Shown one piece after another: positions 1-7,766 of a DNA stretch of 64,000 bases (position 1 is the first letter of the stretch; every line of letters starts with the position of its first letter). The stretch is from positions 11,454 to 75,453 of the forward strand of contig CAZEJO010000007.1 of NCBI GenBank assembly GCA_964512285.1. Reading direction: 5' to 3'. A program made the position numbers and the translations under genes. The stretch is from SM23-28-2 sp964512285. Its GTDB lineage: Bacteria; Chloroflexota; Dehalococcoidia; SM23-28-2. The notes beneath the pieces were generated by a model that saw only the letters and a list, made by a program, of their open reading frames with translations, made no database searches and was not told where the DNA came from.

Positions 1-2
1 CT

Positions 3-350
3 CTGACCTCTCTGCAAAACCTGCAGGCCGTCATCGCCTTCGGGTCAGCTTCAGAGTCCGTGTCGGCTGCGGCTGCGGCTGCCTCATCTGCCCAGGGGCA
101 ACTGGGAAACCGGATGGAGGGCTGCCCCGAGCCGGGGAAGTGGGCCATCTCCGTTTGGAATGGAGAGGCGGGTACACCCACTGGCCTGGCTCTGGCGACC
201 TGCCCCGCCGTGAAGATCGTTACCGCATATTGGCTCGACCCGCAGAGCCAGAAGTGGAAGCGCTACTTCGATGGCAAGCCGGAGGTCACCAATCTGCTGG
301 AGATGAGAGAGCTGCAGGGCCTGATAGTCCTGGGCGGCGAGGCTCGCTGA
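3..350 (+). CDS. C-terminal part of a secreted repeat protein (partial)
   Basis: The frame is open from the window edge, so this is the last 115 residues of a longer protein; the GTG at 60 is probably internal. The part seen has two copies of one tail motif, LQNLQAVIAFG near the start and LQGLIVLGG at the end. The second copy is preceded by a Trp/Tyr/Cys-containing block (AYWLDPQSQKWKRYFDGKP). This looks like tandem extracellular repeat units of about 80 residues. No catalytic motif is visible and I assign no function. Repeats of this kind are, from memory, common in exported Chloroflexota proteins; that link is an inference. Confidence 0.6.
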   Translation: MTSLQNLQAVIAFGSASESVSAAAAAASSAQGQLGNRMEGCPEPGKWAISVWNGEAGTPTGLALATCPAVKIVTAYWLDPQSQKWKRYFDGKPEVTNLLEMRELQGLIVLGGEAR

Positions 351-439
351 AAGCCCGGCGCCTCTAGCACTCCTCGTGCCTCCGCGTAGAATGAGGACGC
401 TGTGAGTTGGAGACGAAGACCGAGGATGGGGGCAGCGCA

Positions 440-1186
440 GTGAAGACAGCGTGCGTAGGGATAGCCCTTCTCCTTGCCATCTGCCCGGCGGTGCTGAGCG
501 GCTGCGGAGGTGGTGAGGCTGACATCACCGATCGCGAGATCAGCGACGAGGAACTGGCCCTGATGGTATTGCCGCAGGAGGAATTTGGAGTGGAGTATGC
601 CGGGCTTGAGCTGGATGAAGTCGCTTCTGGCTTCATGAGCAACGAGACGGCAATAGAAAACGCCTACGACGGGGAGGACGAGCGACGCGACATCGAGGGC
701 TTTGGCCGAGTGAACGGCTACACTGAAGTCTATTCAAGTCCTCTCGCTGTCGAGGATGATCCGTCCGCCTCGAGCGAGATGGGCCTTATGCTGGGGACCG
801 GGGTTGAGTTGCTCCGCGATGGCGACGGGGCCTCTGGTCGCCTGGAGGATGAGATTGCTGACTACCAGAAGGAGGTCAGCGAGGAGGCTGGGGCAGAAGA
901 TGTCCAGCAGGGGGACCTGCAGCTCTTCAGTCCGGACGGTGTAGGCGATGAGGCCACCGGCCTGCAGATGGAGTTTCCTGTTTCGGTAGATACCGGCTTG
1001 AGCTTGCTCTACAACGCCACCCACGTGTCGTTCCGGCGAGGCCGCGTGGTGGGAGCGATAGTGATCGGTGAGTTCAATGCGAGGGACAGGCGCGACGAGG
1101 TTGTGGCCCTGGCCCGCAAGCTGGACGAGCGTATCCAGGCGGTGCTGCGAGGCGACATCACACCGTCCCCTGCGACTACGCCGTAG
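440..1186 (+). CDS. Putative lipoprotein, unknown function
   Basis: A 248-residue protein starting at a GTG preceded by a GA-rich ribosome site. It has a short basic N-terminus, a hydrophobic stretch and a lipobox LSGC at residues 18-21, so it should be anchored to the outer face of the membrane. The mature part is acidic (many D/E-rich segments) with no Cys and no recognisable enzyme motif, and ends in a Pro/Thr tail. An upstream in-frame TTG at 407 would place 11 charged residues before the signal peptide, which is less likely. The next gene in the same direction starts 74 nt downstream. Confidence 0.7.
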   Translation: MKTACVGIALLLAICPAVLSGCGGGEADITDREISDEELALMVLPQEEFGVEYAGLELDEVASGFMSNETAIENAYDGEDERRDIEGFGRVNGYTEVYSSPLAVEDDPSASSEMGLMLGTGVELLRDGDGASGRLEDEIADYQKEVSEEAGAEDVQQGDLQLFSPDGVGDEATGLQMEFPVSVDTGLSLLYNATHVSFRRGRVVGAIVIGEFNARDRRDEVVALARKLDERIQAVLRGDITPSPATTP

Positions 1187-1260
1187 CCGTAGCGAACGGA
1201 GCGGGCAGAGTAGCTGCACAAGGCGCCTGCGAAAGCGCGCGAAGGAGGTGGGCAGCGGTC

Positions 1261-2052
1261 ATGGGCAGGCTCGATGGGAAAGTAGCGATCGTCACCGGCG
1301 GCGCCTCGGGCATCGGCAAGCGCACCGCCGAGGTGTTTGTGGAGGAGGGGGCGCGCGTCATCATCAGCGACCTTAACGGCGAGGGCGTGGCAGCAGTCGT
1401 CGGCCAGCTTGGCCACGACCGCGCCGACGGCATGCAACTGGACATTCGCGATGAAGACGCCGTCAAGCAGATGGTAGATCAGGCCTTCTCCCGCTTCGGG
1501 CGGCTCGACATCGCCTTCAACAACGCCGGCACGGGGGGCTTCAGCCCCATCCATCAGTGCCCGCTGGAGGAGTGGAACCGGATCGTTGGCGTTTGCCTTA
1601 CAGGCACCTTCCTTTGCATCAAGCACGAAGCGCTTCGTCTGATCGCGCAGGGGGAAAGCGGCAGCATCATCAACGTCGCGAGCATCAACGCCACTCAGGC
1701 CGCGGAGGGCTTAGGCGCCTACTGCTCGGCGAAAGCCGGAGTGGCCATGCTCACCAAGATGGCCGCGCTCGAGCTCGGCCGGCACCGCATCCGTGTGAAT
1801 GGCATTGGCCCCGGCCTCATCCACACGCCTCTCGGCGATTTGCTGACCAGTGTCCCCGGCGTGGAGGACGCGTTCATCCACGAGACGCCGATGGGCCGGG
1901 TCGGCGAGACGGAAGACGTTGCTCGCCTCGCTGTCTATCTGGCCTCCGATGAGTCGTCGCTGATGAGCGGCCAGACTCTCTACATCGACGGCGGCACCAC
2001 CCTGAAGAAGTACCCCGAGCTCTTCAGCTTCCTTAACCTGATGGCCGGCTAG
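1261..2052 (+). CDS. Short-chain dehydrogenase/reductase (SDR)
   Basis: A 263-residue classical SDR, an NAD(P)-dependent oxidoreductase of cytosolic location. The cofactor motif TGGASGIG is at 12-19, the NNAG motif at 87-90, and the catalytic Ser-Tyr-Lys set is S141, Y154 and K158 (YCSAK). An Asp at the end of the second beta strand (D37) suggests NAD(H) rather than NADP(H). The C-terminus has the usual SSLMSGQTLYIDGG segment. Start supported by GAAGGAGGTGG 7-15 nt upstream. The substrate cannot be told; many relatives act on 3-oxoacyl-CoA/ACP or sugars. It converges on the PfpI gene. Confidence 0.88.
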   Translation: MGRLDGKVAIVTGGASGIGKRTAEVFVEEGARVIISDLNGEGVAAVVGQLGHDRADGMQLDIRDEDAVKQMVDQAFSRFGRLDIAFNNAGTGGFSPIHQCPLEEWNRIVGVCLTGTFLCIKHEALRLIAQGESGSIINVASINATQAAEGLGAYCSAKAGVAMLTKMAALELGRHRIRVNGIGPGLIHTPLGDLLTSVPGVEDAFIHETPMGRVGETEDVARLAVYLASDESSLMSGQTLYIDGGTTLKKYPELFSFLNLMAG

Positions 2053-2081
2053 CCAGTCTGGGTCCGCAGAGGGCAAGCGTA

Positions 2082-2609
2082 CTACTTGCGCTCGGTCAGC
2101 GCCCCGATGATCTCGCGGCAGAAGGCGCCCAGGTCGCTGGGCTGGCGCGAGGTGATGATGTTGCCGTCGCGCACCACCTCCGCATCGACGCGGTCGGCGC
2201 CAGCGTTACGGACGTCGTCCGCGATGGCGTAGAAGCAGGTGACCCGCTTCCCCTTGAGAATGCCCGCCGAGACCAGCACCCAAGGGGCGTGACAGATGGC
2301 GGCGACCACCTTCCCCTGCTCGTAGACTTCTCGCACCAGGCGCAGGACGTCCGGATAGCGGCGAAGCTTGTCGGGGGCGTAGCCGCCGGGCACGACGACG
2401 GCGTCCACCTCTTGGGCACTCACCTGGTCGACAGTGGCGTCGACGGTCAGCGGGTATCCCTTGAGACCGGTATAGCTGATGCTGCTGCCTGTCCCCGCGA
2501 TCACCACCTCTGCTCCCTCCTCGCGCAGGCGGAGGACAGGATACCATAGCTCCAGATCCTCGTACATGTCCTCGGCCAGGACAACCACCTTCTGACCTGC
2601 AAGGAGCAT
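2082..2609 (-). CDS. DJ-1/PfpI family protein (type 1 glutamine amidotransferase fold)
   Basis: A 175-residue single-domain protein. The nucleophile elbow AICHAPWVL puts Cys106-His107 where PfpI proteases, YhbO-type deglycases and DJ-1 proteins have them, and the acidic partner Glu17 is present in the MYEDLE segment. The family is linked to protein deglycation/chaperone activity or peptidase activity, and in bacteria is often stress-induced. ATG start follows GGAGGAGAAT closely. It is transcribed alone, divergent from tatA (promoters share 2610-2790). Confidence 0.85.
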   Translation of the reverse strand: MLLAGQKVVVLAEDMYEDLELWYPVLRLREEGAEVVIAGTGSSISYTGLKGYPLTVDATVDQVSAQEVDAVVVPGGYAPDKLRRYPDVLRLVREVYEQGKVVAAICHAPWVLVSAGILKGKRVTCFYAIADDVRNAGADRVDAEVVRDGNIITSRQPSDLGAFCREIIGALTERK

Positions 2610-2755
2610 ATTCTCCTCCCATCACGTATTCTTGGTGGCATCATGGCATATGCTCTGCCGTCTCGCAACGCGTCTCCAGCAGGGGCTCAGCAGAGGGAAC
2701 GAGCGAGGCTGATCTTCATCGATAGGCTTGCTTGCGGGTCTGTGTCAGTTGATGC

Positions 2756-2761
2756 TATGCT
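2756..2761 (+). promoter_or_regulatory. Possible -10 element of the tatA promoter
   Basis: TATGCT with TTGCGG 18 bp upstream, 29 nt before the tatA ATG. Similar TATGCT boxes precede other genes in this window (53126, and 44545 on the minus strand), which adds some weight. Confidence 0.3.
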
Positions 2762-2790
2762 GGGCATGGAGGGAATGCAGGGAGGAAGCT

Positions 2791-3015
2791 ATGCCGTCCT
2801 TGATCTTTCAAAGCCTTGGCTGGCCCGAGCTGCTCATCATTCTGGTGGTGCTTGCCCTCGTCTTCGGGGTGGGCAAGCTGGCCGATGTGGGTAGCGTCCT
2901 GGGCCGCTCGATCCGCGAGTTCCGTCGCGAGTTGAAAGAGGATGAGGGGGAGGAACAGAAGGACAAGGCAGCGAAGGGTGAGGTGGAGGGCGAGGCGGAG
3001 GAGAAGAAGAGCTAA
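2791..3015 (+). CDS. tatA: Sec-independent translocase protein TatA/TatE family
   Basis: A 74-residue protein with the TatA layout: one N-terminal membrane helix (WPELLIILVVLALVFG, residues 9-24), the hinge GVGKLADVG, an amphipathic helix (VLGRSIREFRREL), and a highly charged Glu/Lys tail. TatA forms the protein-conducting part of the twin-arginine translocon that exports folded proteins. The start is fixed by GGAGGAAGCT directly before ATG 2791; an upstream ATG at 2728 would add residues not found in the family. No tatC is in the window, so this is a stand-alone copy. Confidence 0.88.
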   Translation: MPSLIFQSLGWPELLIILVVLALVFGVGKLADVGSVLGRSIREFRRELKEDEGEEQKDKAAKGEVEGEAEEKKS

Positions 3016-3045
3016 GCGAGAGCACTCGTTAGCATTGGAGAGTAG

Positions 3046-3071
3046 ATAAGCCAGCCGTACGGCTGGCTTAT
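3046..3071. terminator. Palindromic bidirectional terminator between tatA and the cyclophilin gene
   Basis: A perfect 26-bp palindrome (ATAAGCCAGCC-GTAC-GGCTGGCTTAT) just after tatA and overlapping the stop codon of the convergent cyclophilin gene at 3068. Only a short T-rich run follows on the plus side (TATTCTGTC), so it may be weak, but its place between convergent genes fits a shared terminator. Confidence 0.6.
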
Positions 3072-3916
3072 TCTGTCGGTGTGGGCGTCTCCTCACCCTC
3101 CTCTTGGATGGTCACGGAGAGGATCTCGTCGCCGGGCGGTGCGTTCGGATCATGCCATCCTCTCGCCGTGAGGGATCGGGCTACGTTCATGCTGTCTTCG
3201 TCAGCCACCTGCCCGAATACCGTATTGCGCTCGCCCAGTCGAGGCAGACTCTGAAGAGCGATGAAGAACTGGCTGCCGTTCGTGACGTGGGTCTCTGTGT
3301 CCTCGGCCATGGCCACCGAACCGACGACGTGCTCCTTGTCGTTCGTCTCCTCGGGCAGAGTGTAGCCGGGCCCATCTTCGCCGCTACAGGTGATGGCGGC
3401 GCTCGTTGTGCACGTGGGGTCGCCTGTCTGAGCCGCCATTTCAGGATCGACGAAGTAGAAAATGAGGCCATCGTAGAAGCCATCGCGTGCCAGGAACACA
3501 AAGTTGTTCACCGTTTCCGGGGCCTCATCAGCGAATAGCTCCAGGCGGATGTCTCCCTTCTCGGTCTCGATCACAGCGGTGTATTGCTTGCTCGTGTCGA
3601 TGGTCATCTCGGGTGGGTTGGAATAGGTCTTGACCTGGAGCGGTGTGGGCTCAGGTGTGACGTCTCCGGCTTGCTGCGTCACGGTCGGCGTGGGCGTGAC
3701 GGCGGATTGCGTGCTGCCGCCGCCTCGCATGGTTCCCGAGAGGATGGCGCCGCCGGCTATGCTGCCCGTCATGCCTATGAGAGCAATGATGTAGAAGGCG
3801 CGGACGTTGAACAGAAGCGATACGGGGAAGGGGGGCTTGGCTCGTGCCTGAGCAACGAGCGACTCCTTCCTTAGACGTCCTGTCAGTCGCCCCCGCCGTC
3901 GCTTTTCTCTGCCCAA
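3068..3916 (-). CDS. Membrane-anchored cyclophilin-type peptidyl-prolyl isomerase
   Basis: A 282-residue protein: basic N-terminus, one membrane helix at about 40-60, a Thr/Pro linker, and a cyclophilin domain from about residue 105 to 270. Cyclophilin landmarks seen are FADEAPETVNNFVFLARDGFYDGLIF, GDPT, and SQFFIALQ. The catalytic Arg and the FxxxxPG-type region of eukaryotic cyclophilins are modified (FYFVDPEMAAQTGDP), as in many bacterial extracytoplasmic PPIases. It probably assists folding outside the membrane. The TTG start follows AAAGGGG at a good distance. The gene lies 21 nt downstream of tRNA-Arg on the same strand with no terminator between them, so the two are likely co-transcribed. 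Confidence 0.82.
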   Translation of the reverse strand: MGREKRRRGRLTGRLRKESLVAQARAKPPFPVSLLFNVRAFYIIALIGMTGSIAGGAILSGTMRGGGSTQSAVTPTPTVTQQAGDVTPEPTPLQVKTYSNPPEMTIDTSKQYTAVIETEKGDIRLELFADEAPETVNNFVFLARDGFYDGLIFYFVDPEMAAQTGDPTCTTSAAITCSGEDGPGYTLPEETNDKEHVVGSVAMAEDTETHVTNGSQFFIALQSLPRLGERNTVFGQVADEDSMNVARSLTARGWHDPNAPPGDEILSVTIQEEGEETPTPTE

Positions 3917-3937
3917 AGCCGATCACCCCTTTGCTTG

Positions 3938-4013
3938 TGGTACCCCCGGCGGGACTCGAACCCACGCACCCGGCTCCGGAGGCCGGTGCTCTATCCGACT
4001 GAGCTACGGGGGC
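3938..4013 (-). tRNA. tRNA-Arg (anticodon CCG)
   Basis: A 76-nt cloverleaf on the minus strand: acceptor GCCCCCG pairing with CGGGGGT, D arm GTAGCTC..GAGC, anticodon stem CCGGC/GCCGG around loop CT-CCG-GA, T arm with GTTCGAGTCC, and an encoded CCA end. CCG reads the Arg codon CGG. Position 1 pairs as G-U with 72. Confidence 0.95.
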
Positions 4014-4021
4014 TCGCTTTA

Positions 4022-4050
4022 ATCATAGCGTGGCGGCCGCTCGCCGACAA
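4022..4050 (-). promoter_or_regulatory. Promoter of tRNA-Arg (and probably the cyclophilin gene)
   Basis: On the minus strand TTGTCG (4050-4045), 17-bp spacer, TATGAT (4027-4022). The expected start point lies about 2 nt before the mature tRNA 5' end at 4013. Confidence 0.6.
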
Positions 4051-4094
4051 GTCGTATGGCTGCGGTCGATACATGGCAGCCTCCCTTTTTAGAT

Positions 4095-4161
4095 CGCTCA
4101 TGGTGAGCTTGTCGAATCATAACTGCCCGCTCACCCTTCGACAAGCTCAGGGTGAGCGGGC
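4095..4161. repeat. Dispersed inverted-repeat element, family 1, copy a
   Basis: Two inverted arms, GCTCATGGTGAGCTTGTCGAA (4096-4116) and TTCGACAAGCTCAGGGTGAGC (4137-4157). The right half is itself a 13-bp hairpin (4125-4137 with 4149-4161, 11-nt loop). Related copies lie at 13191-13251 and 16656-16740. It sits between tRNA-Arg and the permease gene. Confidence 0.75.
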
Positions 4162-4238
4162 AAAAGCCGTCTGACTCCCATCTCTCACCTGGACTAGAGC
4201 GCTACACTCCCCGACAAGTACAGCCACCAGGCGAGCGC

Positions 4239-5519
4239 CTAAAGGAGGTAGCGCAGCCAAACGTAGACGGTGGCTATGAGCAATGAGACGATGGTGACCA
4301 GCACGCTATAGCGCAAGAACTGGAAAAAGGTGACCTTATAGCCAGCGCGCTCGGCTACGCCGATGACATAGACATTGGCGGCAGCCGCTACGGGGGTGAA
4401 ATTGGCGCCCAGGCCCGCCCCCAGGGCGAGCGCCCACCACAGGGGGTTGCCAGGGCCCTGTCCCAGCCCCAGGTCGTGGCTCGTCTGTTCCAGCACCGGA
4501 ATCATCGCCGCCGCGTACGGTATCTGGTTGACTATGCTGGATAGGATACCCGTCGGCCAAAGAGTAAGCATGACCGCCGCCGCCAGATGCCCGCCGCTGG
4601 CATCGGCCAGCTTCTCGCCGATATCCTCCAGTAGTCCCACCTCCTCCGCACCACCCACCACCATGAACAAGCCCACAAAGAAGAAGATGGTGGGCCACTC
4701 CACCTCCAGCAGCGCCTCGCGGGGGTGCTGACGGCCGATCACGATGATAGCGACGGCTCCAAGCAGGGCCACCGTCGCCGGCTCGTAGTCCAGGATGCCG
4801 TGGAGGAGAAAGCCAATGGCAACCAAGGCGAGAATGATCAGCGACTTGTACAGAAGGCTGCGATCGGTCAGGACCTCGCTCTCGTCCAGTTCCATGATGC
4901 GGTGCTCAAGCTCGGGGCGTGTCTGCAACTGATGGCGGAAGAGGAAGAACACCAAGACTAGAAAAACGGCCATAATCAAGACAATGACTGGTCCAAGGTG
5001 AACCAGGAAGTCGATGAAGTTTAGGTCGGCGCCGCTGCCGATGATGATATTGGGCGGGTCGCCGATGAGAGTGCCTGTGCCACCGATGTTGGAGGCCATG
5101 ATGAGGGTCAGCAGGAAGGGCACCGGGTTGACCTGGAGAATGCTGGCCACAAACAGGCTCAGGGGCGCCATCAGGACGACAGTGGTGACGTTGTCCAGGA
5201 AAGCGGATGCCACTGCCGTGATGACTGCCATGAACAGGAGAATTCGGATGGGGTCGCCTTTGGCCGCCTTGGCCCCCCGAATGGCCAGCCACTGGAAGGC
5301 GCCTGTCTTGCCCAGGGTGTTGGCTATGATCATCATGCCTATCAGAAGGAAGATGACGTTGAAATCGATAAAGGCGAAGGCTTCCTCCTGATCGAGGATG
5401 CGAAAGGCGATCATCGCCAGACCGCCGGCGAGAGCGGCAGTCGTTTTGTGAACTCGTTCAGAGATGATGAGGAGATAGGTAACGGAGAAGATGAGGGAGG
5501 CCAGGGCTAGGTCGCTCAA
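4239..5519 (-). CDS. ArsB/NhaD-superfamily (SLC13-like) membrane permease
   Basis: A 426-residue integral membrane protein with about 10-12 hydrophobic segments. The signature SNIGGTGTLIGDPPNIIIG (around residues 140-160) with the preceding FLDNVTTVVLMAPL is typical of the ion-transporter superfamily of ArsB, NhaD, CitM and the P protein. A second pseudo-repeat is seen as SSIVNQIPYAAAMIP and GLGANFTPVAAAANV near the C-terminus. The ion cannot be told from sequence: arsenite, sodium/proton, citrate or another anion. Its start overlaps the CBS gene stop by 4 nt (ATGA), so the two are translationally coupled and the CBS protein may regulate the permease. Confidence 0.85.
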   Translation of the reverse strand: MSDLALASLIFSVTYLLIISERVHKTTAALAGGLAMIAFRILDQEEAFAFIDFNVIFLLIGMMIIANTLGKTGAFQWLAIRGAKAAKGDPIRILLFMAVITAVASAFLDNVTTVVLMAPLSLFVASILQVNPVPFLLTLIMASNIGGTGTLIGDPPNIIIGSGADLNFIDFLVHLGPVIVLIMAVFLVLVFFLFRHQLQTRPELEHRIMELDESEVLTDRSLLYKSLIILALVAIGFLLHGILDYEPATVALLGAVAIIVIGRQHPREALLEVEWPTIFFFVGLFMVVGGAEEVGLLEDIGEKLADASGGHLAAAVMLTLWPTGILSSIVNQIPYAAAMIPVLEQTSHDLGLGQGPGNPLWWALALGAGLGANFTPVAAAANVYVIGVAERAGYKVTFFQFLRYSVLVTIVSLLIATVYVWLRYLL

Positions 5520-6103
5520 ACGCTCCCCTCCGTACTCCCTTGCCGGGACTGCCGCCGACCTTTACTCCCCTTAGTCCATTCTCGACGCTTGTGGAGCCAC
5601 AGGCGCACAAGCTGCAGGCGACTCAGACAGGCCACGACGCGCATTTCCTCATCCACGACGGGCAGACTGTCCAGTGTGTTCTCATGCATCCGGACAAAAG
5701 CATCCCTGGCGCTGTCTTCTGTGGTGAGATAGACAGGAGACTGCATCAGTTCCCCCGCCGTCCGCGCCCGGCTTATCTTGCCGAACTCCTCGATATTCTC
5801 GAAGGCGCGCATGCCCACCAGGAACTCCTCGGGGGCCACATGCAGATAGAGCTCGGCCAGGAGCAGATGCATGGGGATCACACCCACCAGGCGCCCCTCG
5901 CTATCCACGACCGCCGCCGTATGAGTGCCCAGATTGGCGGCCATGGACTCGGTCACCTGTATAAGATCGTCGCCCTCCCTCACAATGCATGGTGAGACGC
6001 CCACTCGGTCCATGGCTTCAGCCACGGAGGTCTCGCGGGTGATGGTGTCGGCCTCCTCCTCTGAGGGGCGACCGCCGGGCAGTTCCTCTTTGTCTGGAGT
6101 CAT
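5516..6103 (-). CDS. Two-CBS-domain protein
   Basis: A 195-residue cytosolic protein with two CBS motifs, at about 30-85 (TSVAEAMDR..THTAAVVDSEGRLVGVIPMHLLL) and 120-175 (RTAGELMQSPVYLTTEDSARDAFVRM..SLPVVDEEMRVVACLSRLQL). Paired CBS motifs bind adenine nucleotides and often gate transporters; the arrangement resembles the regulatory part of MgtE-like channels without the membrane domain. The ATG at 6103 follows GGGGGGACGA; a TTG at 6115 is also possible. A TATAAT box lies at 6139-6134 upstream. It forms an operon with the permease. Confidence 0.82.
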   Translation of the reverse strand: MTPDKEELPGGRPSEEEADTITRETSVAEAMDRVGVSPCIVREGDDLIQVTESMAANLGTHTAAVVDSEGRLVGVIPMHLLLAELYLHVAPEEFLVGMRAFENIEEFGKISRARTAGELMQSPVYLTTEDSARDAFVRMHENTLDSLPVVDEEMRVVACLSRLQLVRLWLHKRREWTKGSKGRRQSRQGSTEGSV

Positions 6104-6233
6104 TCGTCCCCCCAATCCTGACGTCTAGCGCCGATTATATCACGCCCGTCGGGCAGCGCCTGTCAGCGGGCAGGGAACTCCGTTCAGGTTGACAGGGTTC
6201 ACTGTTTGGGGCATGCTGGCAGGAGAAAAAACC

Positions 6234-7766
6234 ATGGAGAGCCGCCAATCTTACTTCGACAAGAAGCAAGAAAGATTCCAGGAACTATGCCAGCGAATGC
6301 TGGCCGAACGTCGTCTGATCGTTGCCAGCAACCGAGGGCCCGTGGACTACACAGTGGCCTCGGACGGCAGCTTGTCCGCGCAACGAGCCGGCGGCGGACT
6401 GGTCGTCGCCCTTAGCCCCGTCAGCCGTTTCATTCCTCTGACTTGGGTAGCGACCGCCATGACCGAGGGCGACCGGCGCCTGGCCGAGGAGGCCGGTAGT
6501 CGCATAAGGGTGCCTCTGCCGGAGCAGGAGCTATACCTGCGCTTTGTGGTGGTGCCTCGGTCTGTGTACCAGCGTTTCTACTCGGTGTTCTGTAACCCCC
6601 TTCTGTGGTTCATTCAGCACTACATGTGGAATACTCCCCGCACACCCAGCATCGCCCGCCCCGTGTACGAGGCCTGGGAACAGGGATACGTACGGGTGAA
6701 TCAGGCCTTTGCGCAGGCGGTGGTCGAGGAGGCAAGCGGGGACAAACGCACGCCGTTCATCTTCTTGCACGACTACCATCTGTATCTGGCGGCCGCGGAC
6801 ATCCGCGAGGCTCTGCCGGACGCGCCCATCCTCCACTTCACTCATATCCCTTGGCCAGGGCCCAGGTACTGGAGCATTCTGCCAGAGTTCATGCGGCGCG
6901 AGATACACCAGAAGATCTGCGCCGCCGACATCGTCAGCTTTCAGACGATGCGCGATGTGCGCGATTTCCTCGTCTGCTGCGAGGAATTCCTGAAGGGAGT
7001 GACGGTCGATCATCGAGCCTGCACGGTCGCCCAGGATGAGTGGATCACACGCGTGACATATTATCCTATCTCCATAGACGCCACCGGCCTGTGTCAGTTC
7101 GCCGTGTCCCCCGAGGTTCAACACCATGAGGAGAGTCTGAGCCAGCTCCGCCGAGAGATAACAATCGTGCGCGTGGATCGTGCCGAGCCCAGCAAGAACA
7201 TCATCCGTGGGTTTAGAGCCTACGACAGTCTGCTGGATCGCTACCCCGGCCTGCGTCGGCGGATCGTCTTCCTGGCCTTTCTAGTGCCCTCACGCGGCGA
7301 GGTATCCATCTATCGAGCCTACGCCAGGGATCTGTTGGAGCTGGCCGAGACCATCAATGGCAAGTACGGTGACGATGAGTGGCGGCCCATCCACGTCTTC
7401 TACGAAGAGAACTATGCTCAGGCTATCGCCGCCATGCGCCTCTACGACGTTCTTCTGGTGAACCCCCTCATCGATGGCATGAACCTGGTGGCCAAGGAAG
7501 GGCCGCTGGTGAACACTAGAGACGGGGTGCTCATCCTTTCCGAGATGGCGGGAGCTCACGAGCAGCTAGGCGAATACGCCCTATCGGTTTGCCCGACCGA
7601 CCTAGAGGGAACGGTGCGCGCTCTTGCCTCCGCTATCACCATGCCAGTCGAAGAGAAGAGGCGACGAGCCACCGCCCTGCGCAGAGCTGTCCAGGAGGAA
7701 GACATCACCTTCTGGATGGAGCGTCAGTTCCGCGACCTTATGGCCGTTTCCCGGCGACGACACTAG
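6234..7766 (+). CDS. otsA: Trehalose-6-phosphate synthase-like GT20 glycosyltransferase
   Basis: A 510-residue GT20 enzyme expected to join UDP- or GDP-glucose to glucose-6-phosphate, giving trehalose-6-phosphate. Landmarks: SNRGP (32-36), GGGL (53-56), LWFIQHY (124-130), the HDYHL motif (179-183), HIPWPG, and near the C-terminus DGMNLVAKE followed by LSEMAGA. The sugar-phosphate motif is VDRAEPSKN instead of the common RLDYTKG: the key Arg and Lys are kept. ATG 6234 has AGGAG 8 nt upstream, better than the earlier TTG at 6189. A phosphatase (otsB) converges on it, the two genes sharing 29 nt at their 3' ends. A glucosylglycerol-phosphate or related synthase is the main alternative. Confidence 0.82.
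   Translation: MESRQSYFDKKQERFQELCQRMLAERRLIVASNRGPVDYTVASDGSLSAQRAGGGLVVALSPVSRFIPLTWVATAMTEGDRRLAEEAGSRIRVPLPEQELYLRFVVVPRSVYQRFYSVFCNPLLWFIQHYMWNTPRTPSIARPVYEAWEQGYVRVNQAFAQAVVEEASGDKRTPFIFLHDYHLYLAAADIREALPDAPILHFTHIPWPGPRYWSILPEFMRREIHQKICAADIVSFQTMRDVRDFLVCCEEFLKGVTVDHRACTVAQDEWITRVTYYPISIDATGLCQFAVSPEVQHHEESLSQLRREITIVRVDRAEPSKNIIRGFRAYDSLLDRYPGLRRRIVFLAFLVPSRGEVSIYRAYARDLLELAETINGKYGDDEWRPIHVFYEENYAQAIAAMRLYDVLLVNPLIDGMNLVAKEGPLVNTRDGVLILSEMAGAHEQLGEYALSVCPTDLEGTVRALASAITMPVEEKRRRATALRRAVQEEDITFWMERQFRDLMAVSRRRH

Noticed and set aside
364..642. 92-codon minus-strand frame at the start of the lipoprotein gene
   Set aside because: Antisense to a lipoprotein with a clear signal and lipobox; Ser-rich low-quality translation.
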